A stretch of DNA of 64,000 bases from positions 186,001-250,000 of the forward strand of contig NZ_JAUHJR010000001.1 of assembly GCF_030412915.1 (NCBI RefSeq), read 5' to 3'. Of the stretch, positions 8,550-15,921 are shown one piece after another. Under the pieces are notes generated by a model. That model saw nothing but the letters and a program-made list of their open reading frames with translations. It ran no database searches and was not told the DNA's origin. Position 1 is the stretch's first letter. Each line of letters opens with the position of its first letter. Both the position numbers and the translations under genes were made by a program. Source of the DNA: Nocardioides abyssi (GTDB lineage: Bacteria > Actinomycetota > Actinomycetes > Propionibacteriales > Nocardioidaceae).

Positions 8550-9425
8550 GTGGACCTGAGCGCACTCATCTTCGTCGCCCTCGCGGTGGCCTGGGCCGTC
8601 TACCTGATCCCGAAGGCGCTCAAGCACCACGACGACGTGCAGCGCAGCCGGTCGGTGGACCGGTTCTCCGACACCATGCGGGTCCTGGCGCGGCGCGAGC
8701 CCGCCGGCTCCCGCGGTGGCCGCCTGGTGGTGACGCCGGGCCGCCCCGCCGACGAGGCGGTCGTGGTCACCAAGCCGTCGGTCCGCGTGCCCGCAGGGTC
8801 GCCGAGCGTACGCCGCGCGGCAGCCGCGCAGGCCGCCCGCCGGCGCCGTCGGGTGCTCGGTGGCGTGCTGGTGCTCAACGCCGTGGTCGTCGGTCTCGCC
8901 GCGACGTCGGTCGTGACCTGGTGGTGGGTCGCCGCGCCCGTCTCCGTGCTCGTCGCCTGGCTCGTGGCGTGCCGGCTCATGGTCCGCCAGGAGCGCTCGG
9001 CCCGTCGACCGGCCGCCCGCATCCCCGTCGTGGCCGAGCCCGTCGAGCAGCCGGCCCAGGAGGCCGACGCGCCCGCCGCGGAGGCTGCGCCGGCCGAGGT
9101 CCCCGCTGCCGAGGCGCCCGAGCAGGTCGACGACGACACCCAGGGCTTCGAGGCCGTCCGCGTCGAGGACCAGCCCCGCGTGGTCCCGGCCGAGGTCGAC
9201 CCGTCGCTGTGGGAGCCGGTGCCGGTCACCCTCCCGACCTACGTCACCAAGCCCGCCGCCCCGCGCCGCACGGTCCGCACCATCGACCTCGACGCGACCG
9301 GCGTGTGGACCTCCGGCCGCACCGACGCGGACGCCGCGATCGCCCGCGAGGCCGACCAGGCCGCGCGCGCCGCGAAGAAGTCCCAGGCCGCCTCCGCCGA
9401 CGACCACCGGGCCGTCGGCTCCTGA
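8550..9425 (+). CDS. sepX: Divisome protein SepX/GlpR-like, membrane protein
   Basis: This 291-residue membrane protein matches the actinobacterial SepX (Streptomyces) / GlpR (mycobacteria) family, which localises to division septa. It starts with one membrane segment (residues 4-20, 'SALIFVALAVAWAVYLIPK') followed by the typical 'ALKHHDDVQRSRSVDRFSDTMRVL' block. A pair of further membrane segments lies around residues 107-147, and a long acidic, Pro/Ala-rich tail follows. The C-terminal 'RTIDLDATGVWTSGRTDADAAI' block is also shared by the family as I recall. Position directly after the rimJ-like gene agrees with the glpR locus of mycobacteria. Named from domain layout and neighbourhood; no alignment was run. 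Confidence 0.8.
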   Translation: MDLSALIFVALAVAWAVYLIPKALKHHDDVQRSRSVDRFSDTMRVLARREPAGSRGGRLVVTPGRPADEAVVVTKPSVRVPAGSPSVRRAAAAQAARRRRRVLGGVLVLNAVVVGLAATSVVTWWWVAAPVSVLVAWLVACRLMVRQERSARRPAARIPVVAEPVEQPAQEADAPAAEAAPAEVPAAEAPEQVDDDTQGFEAVRVEDQPRVVPAEVDPSLWEPVPVTLPTYVTKPAAPRRTVRTIDLDATGVWTSGRTDADAAIAREADQAARAAKKSQAASADDHRAVGS

Positions 9426-9506
9426 TCCAGGGCTGATTCGGCACCCGCTGAGCCGGGTGCTAACGTCTTCCCTCGCGTCCCGGGTGCATCGCCCAGGGGT
9501 CGCACT

Positions 9507-9582
<76 letters not shown>

Positions 9583-9611
9583 CCCGGCAACATCCAGCAC
9601 CACCTCGCACG

Positions 9612-9636
9612 AGCCCGGTCGCCACGCGACCGGGCT
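9612..9636 (+). terminator. Intrinsic-type terminator after tRNA-Ala
   Basis: A perfect 11-bp stem AGCCCGGTCGC/GCGACCGGGCT with a 3-nt loop (CAC) is followed by a short T-containing run (TTGTCTG). It lies 30 bp after the tRNA. Confidence 0.8.
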
Positions 9637-9668
9637 TGTCTGCTTCCCGGGCGGGGTAAGCAGCAGGC

Positions 9669-10181
9669 GTGACGTCCTCCCCGCCGCCGTACCCGGGCCA
9701 GCCGGCGTACCCGACGTACCCGGGTCCCCCGACGCCGCCGCCGCCCCGCATCAGCACGACCGCGAAGGTGCTCGTCGGCGTGGGCGCGGCCTGCCTGCTC
9801 CTGTTGTGGGGCATCGCGACGGTCTTCTTCCTCGGGGTGCTCGGCGGGCTGGGCGACCGGCTGGCCGGGGACCAGGACCTCGCCGACCTGCGGCCGCAGG
9901 AGGCGTGCGAGCGGGCGGTGACGGAGGCGGTGCGGATCAGCGCCGAGCAGGAGCCGGCCGTGCTGCTCGAGGACGTCACGGACCTGGTGGTGCTCCGCGA
10001 CGAGCGCGACGACCACGAGCTGCCGAGCGGCGACACCGACGCCACGGTGCTGAGCTGCCGGGGCACCGGCGTGTGGTCCGACGGCGACACCACGACCCCG
10101 GTGCTGGTGGGGGTGACCGTCGACGCGGACGGCGTGCTCTACGTCTTCTACGAGGCGACCGGCCCACTCGTTACCGGCTAG
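9669..10181 (+). CDS. Hypothetical membrane protein, Pro/Tyr-rich N-terminus
   Basis: This is a 170-residue protein of unknown function. Residues 1-28 are Pro/Tyr-rich ('PPPYPGQPAYPTYPGPP'), a common cytosolic disordered head in actinobacteria. One long hydrophobic segment (about 33-57) would anchor it, and the remainder (acidic, with two Cys at about residues 79 and 125) would be extracytoplasmic. The pair of Cys could form a disulfide. The start is GTG 9669, 14 nt after a GGGCGGGG run; no strong ribosome-binding site is seen. It does not belong clearly to a named family. Confidence 0.65.
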   Translation: MTSSPPPYPGQPAYPTYPGPPTPPPPRISTTAKVLVGVGAACLLLLWGIATVFFLGVLGGLGDRLAGDQDLADLRPQEACERAVTEAVRISAEQEPAVLLEDVTDLVVLRDERDDHELPSGDTDATVLSCRGTGVWSDGDTTTPVLVGVTVDADGVLYVFYEATGPLVTG

Positions 10182-10377
10182 TCGCCCACCGACTTCACCT
10201 TGTCCGGCCACCTCCGGACCTCACAACATCGGCCACGAGCCTTTGGCACGTTCGGCCCGATCGAGAGAGGTCCCTACCTACCTAGGTTGTGAGGCACACC
10301 GCAGGGCCCGGAGCAGGACCTGACCTGCTCGTCCGGGGGCGGAAGCCCTGCCGATGAAACTCTTGAGGAGCACGCCG
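10182..10377 (+). other. Leader region of the BMP transporter operon
   Basis: The 196-bp gap carries an 8-bp perfect palindrome ACCTAGGT (10280-10287) beside a TACC-rich stretch and a C/G-rich segment with 'GACCTGACCTGCTCGTCC'. An in-frame ATG at 10354 lacks a ribosome-binding site. I do not recognise a known riboswitch. The palindrome could be an operator for the importer genes. Confidence 0.3.
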
Positions 10378-11376
10378 ATGCGTCCTGTCCGTCTCGCCGC
10401 CGTCGCCACCGCCCTGACCATGGGCCTGGCACTCGCAGGCTGTGGAGGATCCGACGAGGGCGGGGACGGTGGCGGTGACAAGGTCGCCGGCATCTTCTCC
10501 GGCCCGGTCACCGATGCCGACCTCAACGCCCTGGGCCTCGACGCCCTGAAGGCGGCGGAGAAGGACGGCGCGTCGGTGTCGTACGCCGAGAGCGTCGCGG
10601 TCCCCGACATCGAGGGCAAGCTGCGCCAATACGTCTCCAGCGGCTACTCGGTCGTGTGGACCCACGGCTCGCAGTTCTACGACGCGACCGCGAAGGTGGC
10701 CAAGGAGAACCCGGACGTCAACTTCATCGCCGAGTTCGACGGCGTCCCGGAGGACCAGCCGGAGAACCTGTGGGTCATCGACCGCAACTTCCACACGGTC
10801 TTCTACCCGCTCGGCGTCCTCGCGGCGAACCTCTCCTCGTCCGGCAAGGTCGGCTACCTCGGCGGCCTCTCGCTGCCGTTCTCCTACGCCGAAGTCCATG
10901 CGCTCGAGCAGGGCATCGAGGACTCCGGCAAGGACGCCGACCTCAAGCCGGTGTGGACGGGCGACTTCAACGACACCGTCAAGGCCACCCAGTTCACCTC
11001 GCAGCTGCTCAGCGGCGGCAACGACATCATCGTCACCTCCCTCAACCTCGGCGTCGTCGGGGCGTTCGAGGCGATGAAGGGCACCGAGGCCGGCAAGAAC
11101 TGGATCACGGTGAAGTACACCGACAAGTCCGCCAACGACCCCGAGCACTACGCCGCGACCGTGCTCTACGACTTCGCGACGCCGCTGCAGTCGATCCTCG
11201 ACGAGATCGAGGGCGGCACCACCTCGGGCGTCTACGTCATGGGCTTCGGCAAGGGCGCCGACGTGTCCATCGGCGACAACGTCCCCGAGGACGCCAAGAA
11301 GGCCGCGGAGAAGGCCGTCGCCGACGTCGAGAGCGGCGCCACCGAGGTCGAGCTCGACCAGTCCGAGGTGAAGTGA
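10378..11376 (+). CDS. BMP-family ABC transporter substrate-binding lipoprotein
   Basis: This 332-residue lipoprotein of the basic membrane protein (BMP/PnrA/Med) family captures nucleosides or related small molecules outside the membrane and passes them to the permeases encoded downstream. It begins with a lipoprotein signal peptide ending in 'LALAGC', then a Gly/Asp-rich linker. Characteristic blocks include 'DVNFIAEFDG', the stretch around 'NLWVIDRNFHTVFYPLGVLAA' and 'SSSGKVGYLGGL'. ATG 10378 was chosen over ATG 10354 because AGGAG lies 7 nt before it and it gives a compact signal peptide. The ATPase gene follows after 1 bp. Nucleoside specificity is inferred from the family. Confidence 0.92.
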   Translation: MRPVRLAAVATALTMGLALAGCGGSDEGGDGGGDKVAGIFSGPVTDADLNALGLDALKAAEKDGASVSYAESVAVPDIEGKLRQYVSSGYSVVWTHGSQFYDATAKVAKENPDVNFIAEFDGVPEDQPENLWVIDRNFHTVFYPLGVLAANLSSSGKVGYLGGLSLPFSYAEVHALEQGIEDSGKDADLKPVWTGDFNDTVKATQFTSQLLSGGNDIIVTSLNLGVVGAFEAMKGTEAGKNWITVKYTDKSANDPEHYAATVLYDFATPLQSILDEIEGGTTSGVYVMGFGKGADVSIGDNVPEDAKKAAEKAVADVESGATEVELDQSEVK

Positions 11377-11377
11377 C

Positions 11378-12973
11378 GTGACGACGACGGCCCGCCTCGA
11401 GATGACCGAGGTGGTGAAGACGTTCGGACCCGTCCGCGCCCTCGACTCGGTCTCCCTCGAGGTCGGTGCCCGCGAGGTCCACGGGCTGCTCGGCGGCAAC
11501 GGTGCCGGCAAGACCACCTTGATGAACGTGCTGTTCGGCCTCTACAAGGCCGACTCCGGCACGGTGCGGATCGACGGCCGCGAGGTCACGATCACCTCTC
11601 CGCGCGACGCCATCGAGCTCGGCGTCGGCATGGTGCACCAGACGTTCCTGCAGGTCGACACCTACACGGTGGTCGAGAACGTCGTGCTCGGCACGCCTCT
11701 GGAGGGCGGCTCGCACCGCGCCGGCCTGGCCGCGGCCCGCGCCAAGATCGCCGAGATCAGCGAGCGGTTCGGCCTGGACGTCGACCCGGACGCCGTGGTC
11801 GAGGAGCTCCCGGTCGGCGTACGGCAGCGCGTGGAGATCATCAAGGCGCTCTACCGGGGCGCGAAGGTGCTCATCCTCGACGAGCCCACGACCAACCTGA
11901 CGCCCCAGGAGGTCGACGCGCTCTTCGCCTCGCTGCGCACGATGGTCGCCGAGGGCATGAGCGTCATCCTGATCACCCACAAGATCCGCGAGACGCTCGC
12001 GGTCTGCGACAAGATGACCGTGATGCGCGACGGCGCGCGGGTCCAGACCCTCGACCGCGCCGACACCGACGCCGAGCACCTCGCGGCCATCATGGTCGGC
12101 GAGAGCCACGGCAGCTACGAGACGCCCACGCTCACCGAGGCCGTGGCGCTCGGGACCGAGGCCCCGGGCGCCGTCGTCGGCGAGGAGCACGTCGGGGGCT
12201 TCGAGCCCGGCGTGTCCGTCGTCGGCGCGACCGTCCGCAACGACCACGGCGTCGAGCTGGTCTCCGGCTTCGACCTCGAGGTCGGCAAGGGCGAGATCGT
12301 CGGCTTCGCCGGCGTGGCCGGCAACGGCCAGGTCGAGCTCGCCGAGGCCCTCGCCGGGGTCCGCCCGCTGGAGCGCGGGTCGATCACGGTCCACGGGTCC
12401 GCACTGTCGGGCAAGCCCACCGCCCAGTGGCTCGACGGCGGCGTCGCCTACGTGCCCGAGGACCGTCACCGCGACGGCATCCTGCCCACCTCGGGCATCA
12501 CCGAGAACCTCATCCTCGGCTCCCACCGCAGCGCACGCGTACGCCGCCGGGGACTCATCGACTGGCGGGCCGCGCGGCAGCGCGCGGCCGAGGCCATCGA
12601 CAAGTTCTCCATCCGCGCCGACTCGCCGGCCACCCGTGCCGGCGACCTGTCCGGCGGCAACATCCAGCGCGTCATCCTCGCGCGAGCCTTCGCCCACCGG
12701 CCGCGGCTGCTGATCCTGCACAACCCCACCCGCGGCCTGGACATCGGCTCCACACGCTTCGTCTACGAGCAGATCCGCGAGGCCACGGCCGCCGGCTGCT
12801 CCGTCGTCGTGATCTCCGAGGACCTCGACGAGGTCATCGCGATCGCCGACCGCGTCATCGCGCTCTACCAGGGCACGCAGGCGGGGGAGTGGGCCAGCAG
12901 CCAGGTCGACCCCTACGAGATCGGACGCCGGATGACCGGCCTCGGCACCGCGTCCGTCGGAGGAGCCGCATGA
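11378..12973 (+). CDS. ABC transporter ATP-binding protein, tandem (YufO/NupA-like)
   Basis: This 531-residue protein has two fused ATPase domains that power a BMP-type importer. Domain 1 (about 8-240) has Walker A 'GGNGAGKTT', signature-like 'LPVGVRQRVEI' and Walker B 'VLILDEPT'. Domain 2 (about 275-520) has the degenerate Walker A 'GVAGNGQVEL', signature 'LSGGNIQRV' and 'LLILHNPTRGLD' where a Walker B is expected, as is normal for the family, so ATP hydrolysis probably depends on domain 1. GTG 11378 is 1 bp after the binding-protein stop, and its stop overlaps the first permease (ATGA). Confidence 0.94.
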   Translation: MTTTARLEMTEVVKTFGPVRALDSVSLEVGAREVHGLLGGNGAGKTTLMNVLFGLYKADSGTVRIDGREVTITSPRDAIELGVGMVHQTFLQVDTYTVVENVVLGTPLEGGSHRAGLAAARAKIAEISERFGLDVDPDAVVEELPVGVRQRVEIIKALYRGAKVLILDEPTTNLTPQEVDALFASLRTMVAEGMSVILITHKIRETLAVCDKMTVMRDGARVQTLDRADTDAEHLAAIMVGESHGSYETPTLTEAVALGTEAPGAVVGEEHVGGFEPGVSVVGATVRNDHGVELVSGFDLEVGKGEIVGFAGVAGNGQVELAEALAGVRPLERGSITVHGSALSGKPTAQWLDGGVAYVPEDRHRDGILPTSGITENLILGSHRSARVRRRGLIDWRAARQRAAEAIDKFSIRADSPATRAGDLSGGNIQRVILARAFAHRPRLLILHNPTRGLDIGSTRFVYEQIREATAAGCSVVVISEDLDEVIAIADRVIALYQGTQAGEWASSQVDPYEIGRRMTGLGTASVGGAA

Positions 12974-14082
12974 GCACCATCGAGCAGAACCCACCCAGCC
13001 CGGGCGGCCCGCCGTCCGCGCCGCCGCCGGCCGCCAAGGGTCGGGGCGCCGGTGCGGCCGCGGGCATCGTGTGGACCCTCGCTCCCTACGTGGTGTCGGT
13101 CCTCCTCGCCTTCCTGGTGGGCGGCGCGCTCATCCAGGCGATGGGCTACCCCGCCGTGGACGCCCTCGAGGCGGTGCTGACGAGCTCCTTCGACAGCCGC
13201 TTCGGCCTCATCGAGACCCTCCACAAGTGGGTCCCGATCGTCCTGTGCGCCTACGCCTTCGCGATCCCGCTGGCCACCGGCAAGTTCAACATCGGCGCCG
13301 AGGGCCAGATGCTCCTCGGGGCCACCGGCGGCGCGGCCATCGGCATCACCTTCTCCGACCTGCCCGCGATCGTCCTGCTCCCGGCGACCCTCGTCGCCGG
13401 CGTGCTGGCCGGCGCGGTGTGGGCCGGGATCGCCGCGCTGCTCCTCGTGCGCTTCCGCGTCAACGAGGTGCTCAGCACCGTGCTGCTCAACTTCGTCTCC
13501 TTCAAGCTCATCGACTGGGTCGCCACCAAGGTGTGGCCGGACGCGGGTGCCGGGCACCCCGCCACGACCCCCGTCGGCGAGGGCGCGCGCCTGCCGCTCA
13601 TCGGCGAGGCCCCCGGCCTGCACAGCGGCGTGCTCCTCGTGCTCGCGCTCGCGATCTTCATCGCGGTCGGCATGCGCTTCACCCCGACCGGCTTCGAGAT
13701 GCGCGCGGTCGGCGACAACCCCCGGGCCTCGCTCATCAACGGCGTCCGGACCTCCCGCCTGGCCGGTGCCGGCTTGGTGCTGGGCGGCGGTGCGGCCGGT
13801 CTCGCCGGCGCCATCGACGTCGCCGGCGTCCACGGCCGGATGCTCGAGGGCATGCAGTCGAACTTCCTGATCCTCGGCATCATCGTCGGGCTGATGGCGC
13901 GCGGCTCGATGCTCGCCCTGCCGTTCGTGGCCTTCGGCATCGCGGTGCTGGAGTTCGGCGCCGGGACGATGCAGCTGGTCGCCGCCGTACCGGTCGAGAT
14001 GGTGCTCGTCATCGAGGCGCTCATCCTGCTGTTCCTCCTGCTCAGTGACCTCGTCCGCAACCGCCTGAGGGGTGCCGCATGA
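12970..14082 (+). CDS. ABC transporter permease (BMP/nucleoside type, first subunit)
   Basis: This 370-residue integral membrane permease of the BPD_transp_2 family resembles YufP/NupP. A Pro/Gly-rich cytosolic N-terminus (1-35) precedes about nine hydrophobic segments. The conserved loop 'GKFNIGAEGQMLLGATGGA' and 'MRFTPTGFEMRAVGDNPRAS', which couples to the ATPase, are intact. It starts at ATG 12970 overlapping the ATPase stop, and its stop overlaps the second permease. With that subunit it should form the heterodimeric channel. Confidence 0.94.
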   Translation: MSTIEQNPPSPGGPPSAPPPAAKGRGAGAAAGIVWTLAPYVVSVLLAFLVGGALIQAMGYPAVDALEAVLTSSFDSRFGLIETLHKWVPIVLCAYAFAIPLATGKFNIGAEGQMLLGATGGAAIGITFSDLPAIVLLPATLVAGVLAGAVWAGIAALLLVRFRVNEVLSTVLLNFVSFKLIDWVATKVWPDAGAGHPATTPVGEGARLPLIGEAPGLHSGVLLVLALAIFIAVGMRFTPTGFEMRAVGDNPRASLINGVRTSRLAGAGLVLGGGAAGLAGAIDVAGVHGRMLEGMQSNFLILGIIVGLMARGSMLALPFVAFGIAVLEFGAGTMQLVAAVPVEMVLVIEALILLFLLLSDLVRNRLRGAA

Positions 14083-15002
14083 GCGAGTTCCTTGCCCTGG
14101 TCGTCCCCATGTGGGTGGTCTTCACCCTCGCCGCGCAGGGCACGATCCTCAGTGGTCGCACCGGCGTCTTCAACGTCACCCAGGAAGGCGTGATGGCCCT
14201 CGGGGCGTCCGTCGGGTTCGTCGTGGCCTACAAGCTCGAGTCCAACCTCGGTGGCCTGTTCATCGCCTTCCTCGTGGGCGCGCTGGTCGGCCTGGTGCTG
14301 ACCGTCATGACCACGCAGCTGCGCATGGACCAGTTCGTCGTCGGCCTGGCGCTGTTCTTCGCGGCGACCGGCGCGGCCGGCCTGCTCTACCGCGAGGTCA
14401 TCGGCGTGACGATGACGCCGCCGAAGATCGACACGCTGACCAAGTACGACGTGCCGCTCCTCTCCGACCTGCCGGTCATCGGGGAGCCGCTGTTCCGCCA
14501 GGACTACGTGTTCTTCTTCGTCGTGGTGCTCTCGATCGCGATGTACTGGTTCATGCAGCGCACCGGCGCCGGGCTGGACTTCCGCTCGGTCGGTGAGAAC
14601 CCGAAGGCGGCCGACAGCCTCGGCATCAACGTCAACCTCGCCCGGACCTGGTCGACGATCGTCGGCTCGGGCCTGGTCGCGATGGCCGGTGCGTACTTCC
14701 CGCTCCACTTCACCGGCATCTACACCGACGGCATGATCGGCGGCCGCGGCTGGCTGGTCATCGCGCTCGCGTTCCTCGGCGGGTGGCGTCCGCTGTACGT
14801 CGTCGCCGGCGCCGCGTTCTTCGCCGGCATGGACGCGCTGGGGCAGAAGGCCCAGGTCATCGGCCTCGGCATCCCGCACCAGTTCATCGAGATGCTGCCG
14901 TTCGTCGCGACCCTGCTGGTGATGGTCTTCGCCTTCCGCTGGGCCCGCCAGCCCGCCCACCTGGGGCTGAACTACGACCGCGAGTCGCGACTCGCGGGCT
15001 GA
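14079..15002 (+). CDS. ABC transporter permease (BMP/nucleoside type, second subunit)
   Basis: This is a 307-residue permease of the same family, resembling YufQ/NupQ. Visible family blocks are 'GRTGVFNVTQEGVMALGA', 'DFRSVGENPKAADSLGIN' and 'MIGGRGWLVIALAFLGGWRP'. There are about eight membrane segments. It ends the transporter operon; a terminator-like hairpin follows at 15033. Many actinobacterial copies of this operon continue into cytidine deaminase and nucleoside phosphorylase genes, which are absent here. Confidence 0.94.
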   Translation: MSEFLALVVPMWVVFTLAAQGTILSGRTGVFNVTQEGVMALGASVGFVVAYKLESNLGGLFIAFLVGALVGLVLTVMTTQLRMDQFVVGLALFFAATGAAGLLYREVIGVTMTPPKIDTLTKYDVPLLSDLPVIGEPLFRQDYVFFFVVVLSIAMYWFMQRTGAGLDFRSVGENPKAADSLGINVNLARTWSTIVGSGLVAMAGAYFPLHFTGIYTDGMIGGRGWLVIALAFLGGWRPLYVVAGAAFFAGMDALGQKAQVIGLGIPHQFIEMLPFVATLLVMVFAFRWARQPAHLGLNYDRESRLAG

Positions 15003-15032
15003 ACGTCGACGGTCCTCGTGACCGGCGCCGAG

Positions 15033-15074
15033 AGCACGAGGCCGTCCGCCCTCCGGGGTGGGCGGTCTCGTGCT
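15033..15074 (+). terminator. Terminator-like hairpin after the BMP transporter operon
   Basis: Arms AGCACGAG (15033-15040) and CTCGTGCT (15067-15074) pair perfectly and continue inward with CCGCCC/GGGCGG after a bulge. There is no clear U-tract. It lies between the transporter operon and the next promoter. Confidence 0.6.
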
Positions 15075-15191
15075 GTTGCCGGGTCCTGGTGGCCGGACAC
15101 TTCCGCGCACTTGCGCGGTTGCAGCGCCTGATCGGGCCGATCTCCACACGACCTCCACACGTCGTCCCCGGACCGAGCGGCTCCGCGCTCC

Positions 15192-15197
15192 TACGCT
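15192..15197 (+). promoter_or_regulatory. -10 box of leaderless response regulator gene
   Basis: TACGCT lies exactly 7 nt before ATG 15205, and there is no ribosome-binding site. This fixes the start and excludes longer in-frame extensions. Confidence 0.6.
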
Positions 15198-15204
15198 CTC
15201 GTCC

Positions 15205-15921
15205 ATGACCAGCACCCGCCGCCGCGTCCTTGTCGTCGAGGACGACCCGGTCATCAACCAGGCGGTCGCCGACCGCCTGGTGGCCGAGGGGTACGACGTC
15301 GTGCGGGCCGTCGACGGGCCGGCCGCCGTGGCCGCGCACGCCGAGCACCGGCCCGACGTGGTCGTGCTCGACGTGATGCTCCCCGGGTACGACGGCCACG
15401 AGGTGTGCCGCCGCATCCAGGCCGACCGGCCGGTGCCCGTGCTGATGCTGACCGCCCGGGCCGACGAGGCCGACGTGCTGGTGGGGCTCGCGGTGGGGGC
15501 CGACGACTACCTGACCAAGCCGTTCCGGATGAAGGAGCTGGTCGCCCGGGTCGCGGCGCTGCTGCGGCGGGTCGACCGTGCCGGGGAGATGGCGGGCCGG
15601 CGGGCGCTGGAGCTCGGCGACCTGCGGGTCGACCCGCCCGCCCGCCGGGTCTGGCGCGGCGAGGAGGAGGTGCGGCTGACACCCACCGAGTTCGACCTGC
15701 TGCTGTGCCTGGCGGCGACCCCTGGGGCGGTGGTCACCCGCGAGCGGCTGATGGCCGAGGTGTGGGGGTGGGCCGGCGCGTCCGGCACCCGCACCGTCGA
15801 CAGCCACGTCAAGGGGCTGCGCGCCAAGGTGGGTGCGGAGCGGGTGCGGACCGTGCACGGCGTCGGCTACGCGCTCGAGGTGCCGGACCGCCCCGGCCGG
15901 CCCGGGGCGGGCACGCCGTGA
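15205..15921 (+). CDS. OmpR/PhoB-family response regulator
   Basis: This 238-residue DNA-binding response regulator has a receiver domain (about 6-118) with acidic pair 'EDD', phospho-acceptor Asp56 in 'VVVLDVMLPGYDG', Thr in 'LMLTARADEAD' and Lys in 'YLTKPF'. A winged-helix Trans_reg_C domain (about 130-228) has 'LTPTEFDLLLCLA' and 'RTVDSHVKGLRAKV'. It should be phosphorylated by the kinase encoded immediately downstream, whose GTG overlaps its stop (GTGA). The target genes are unknown; the neighbouring gene layout does not name a stimulus. Confidence 0.95.
   Translation: MTSTRRRVLVVEDDPVINQAVADRLVAEGYDVVRAVDGPAAVAAHAEHRPDVVVLDVMLPGYDGHEVCRRIQADRPVPVLMLTARADEADVLVGLAVGADDYLTKPFRMKELVARVAALLRRVDRAGEMAGRRALELGDLRVDPPARRVWRGEEEVRLTPTEFDLLLCLAATPGAVVTRERLMAEVWGWAGASGTRTVDSHVKGLRAKVGAERVRTVHGVGYALEVPDRPGRPGAGTP

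Noticed and set aside
10354-10377. Upstream ATG as start of the BMP binding protein
   Set aside because: No ribosome-binding site, whereas ATG 10378 has AGGAG at good spacing and gives a normal lipoprotein signal.
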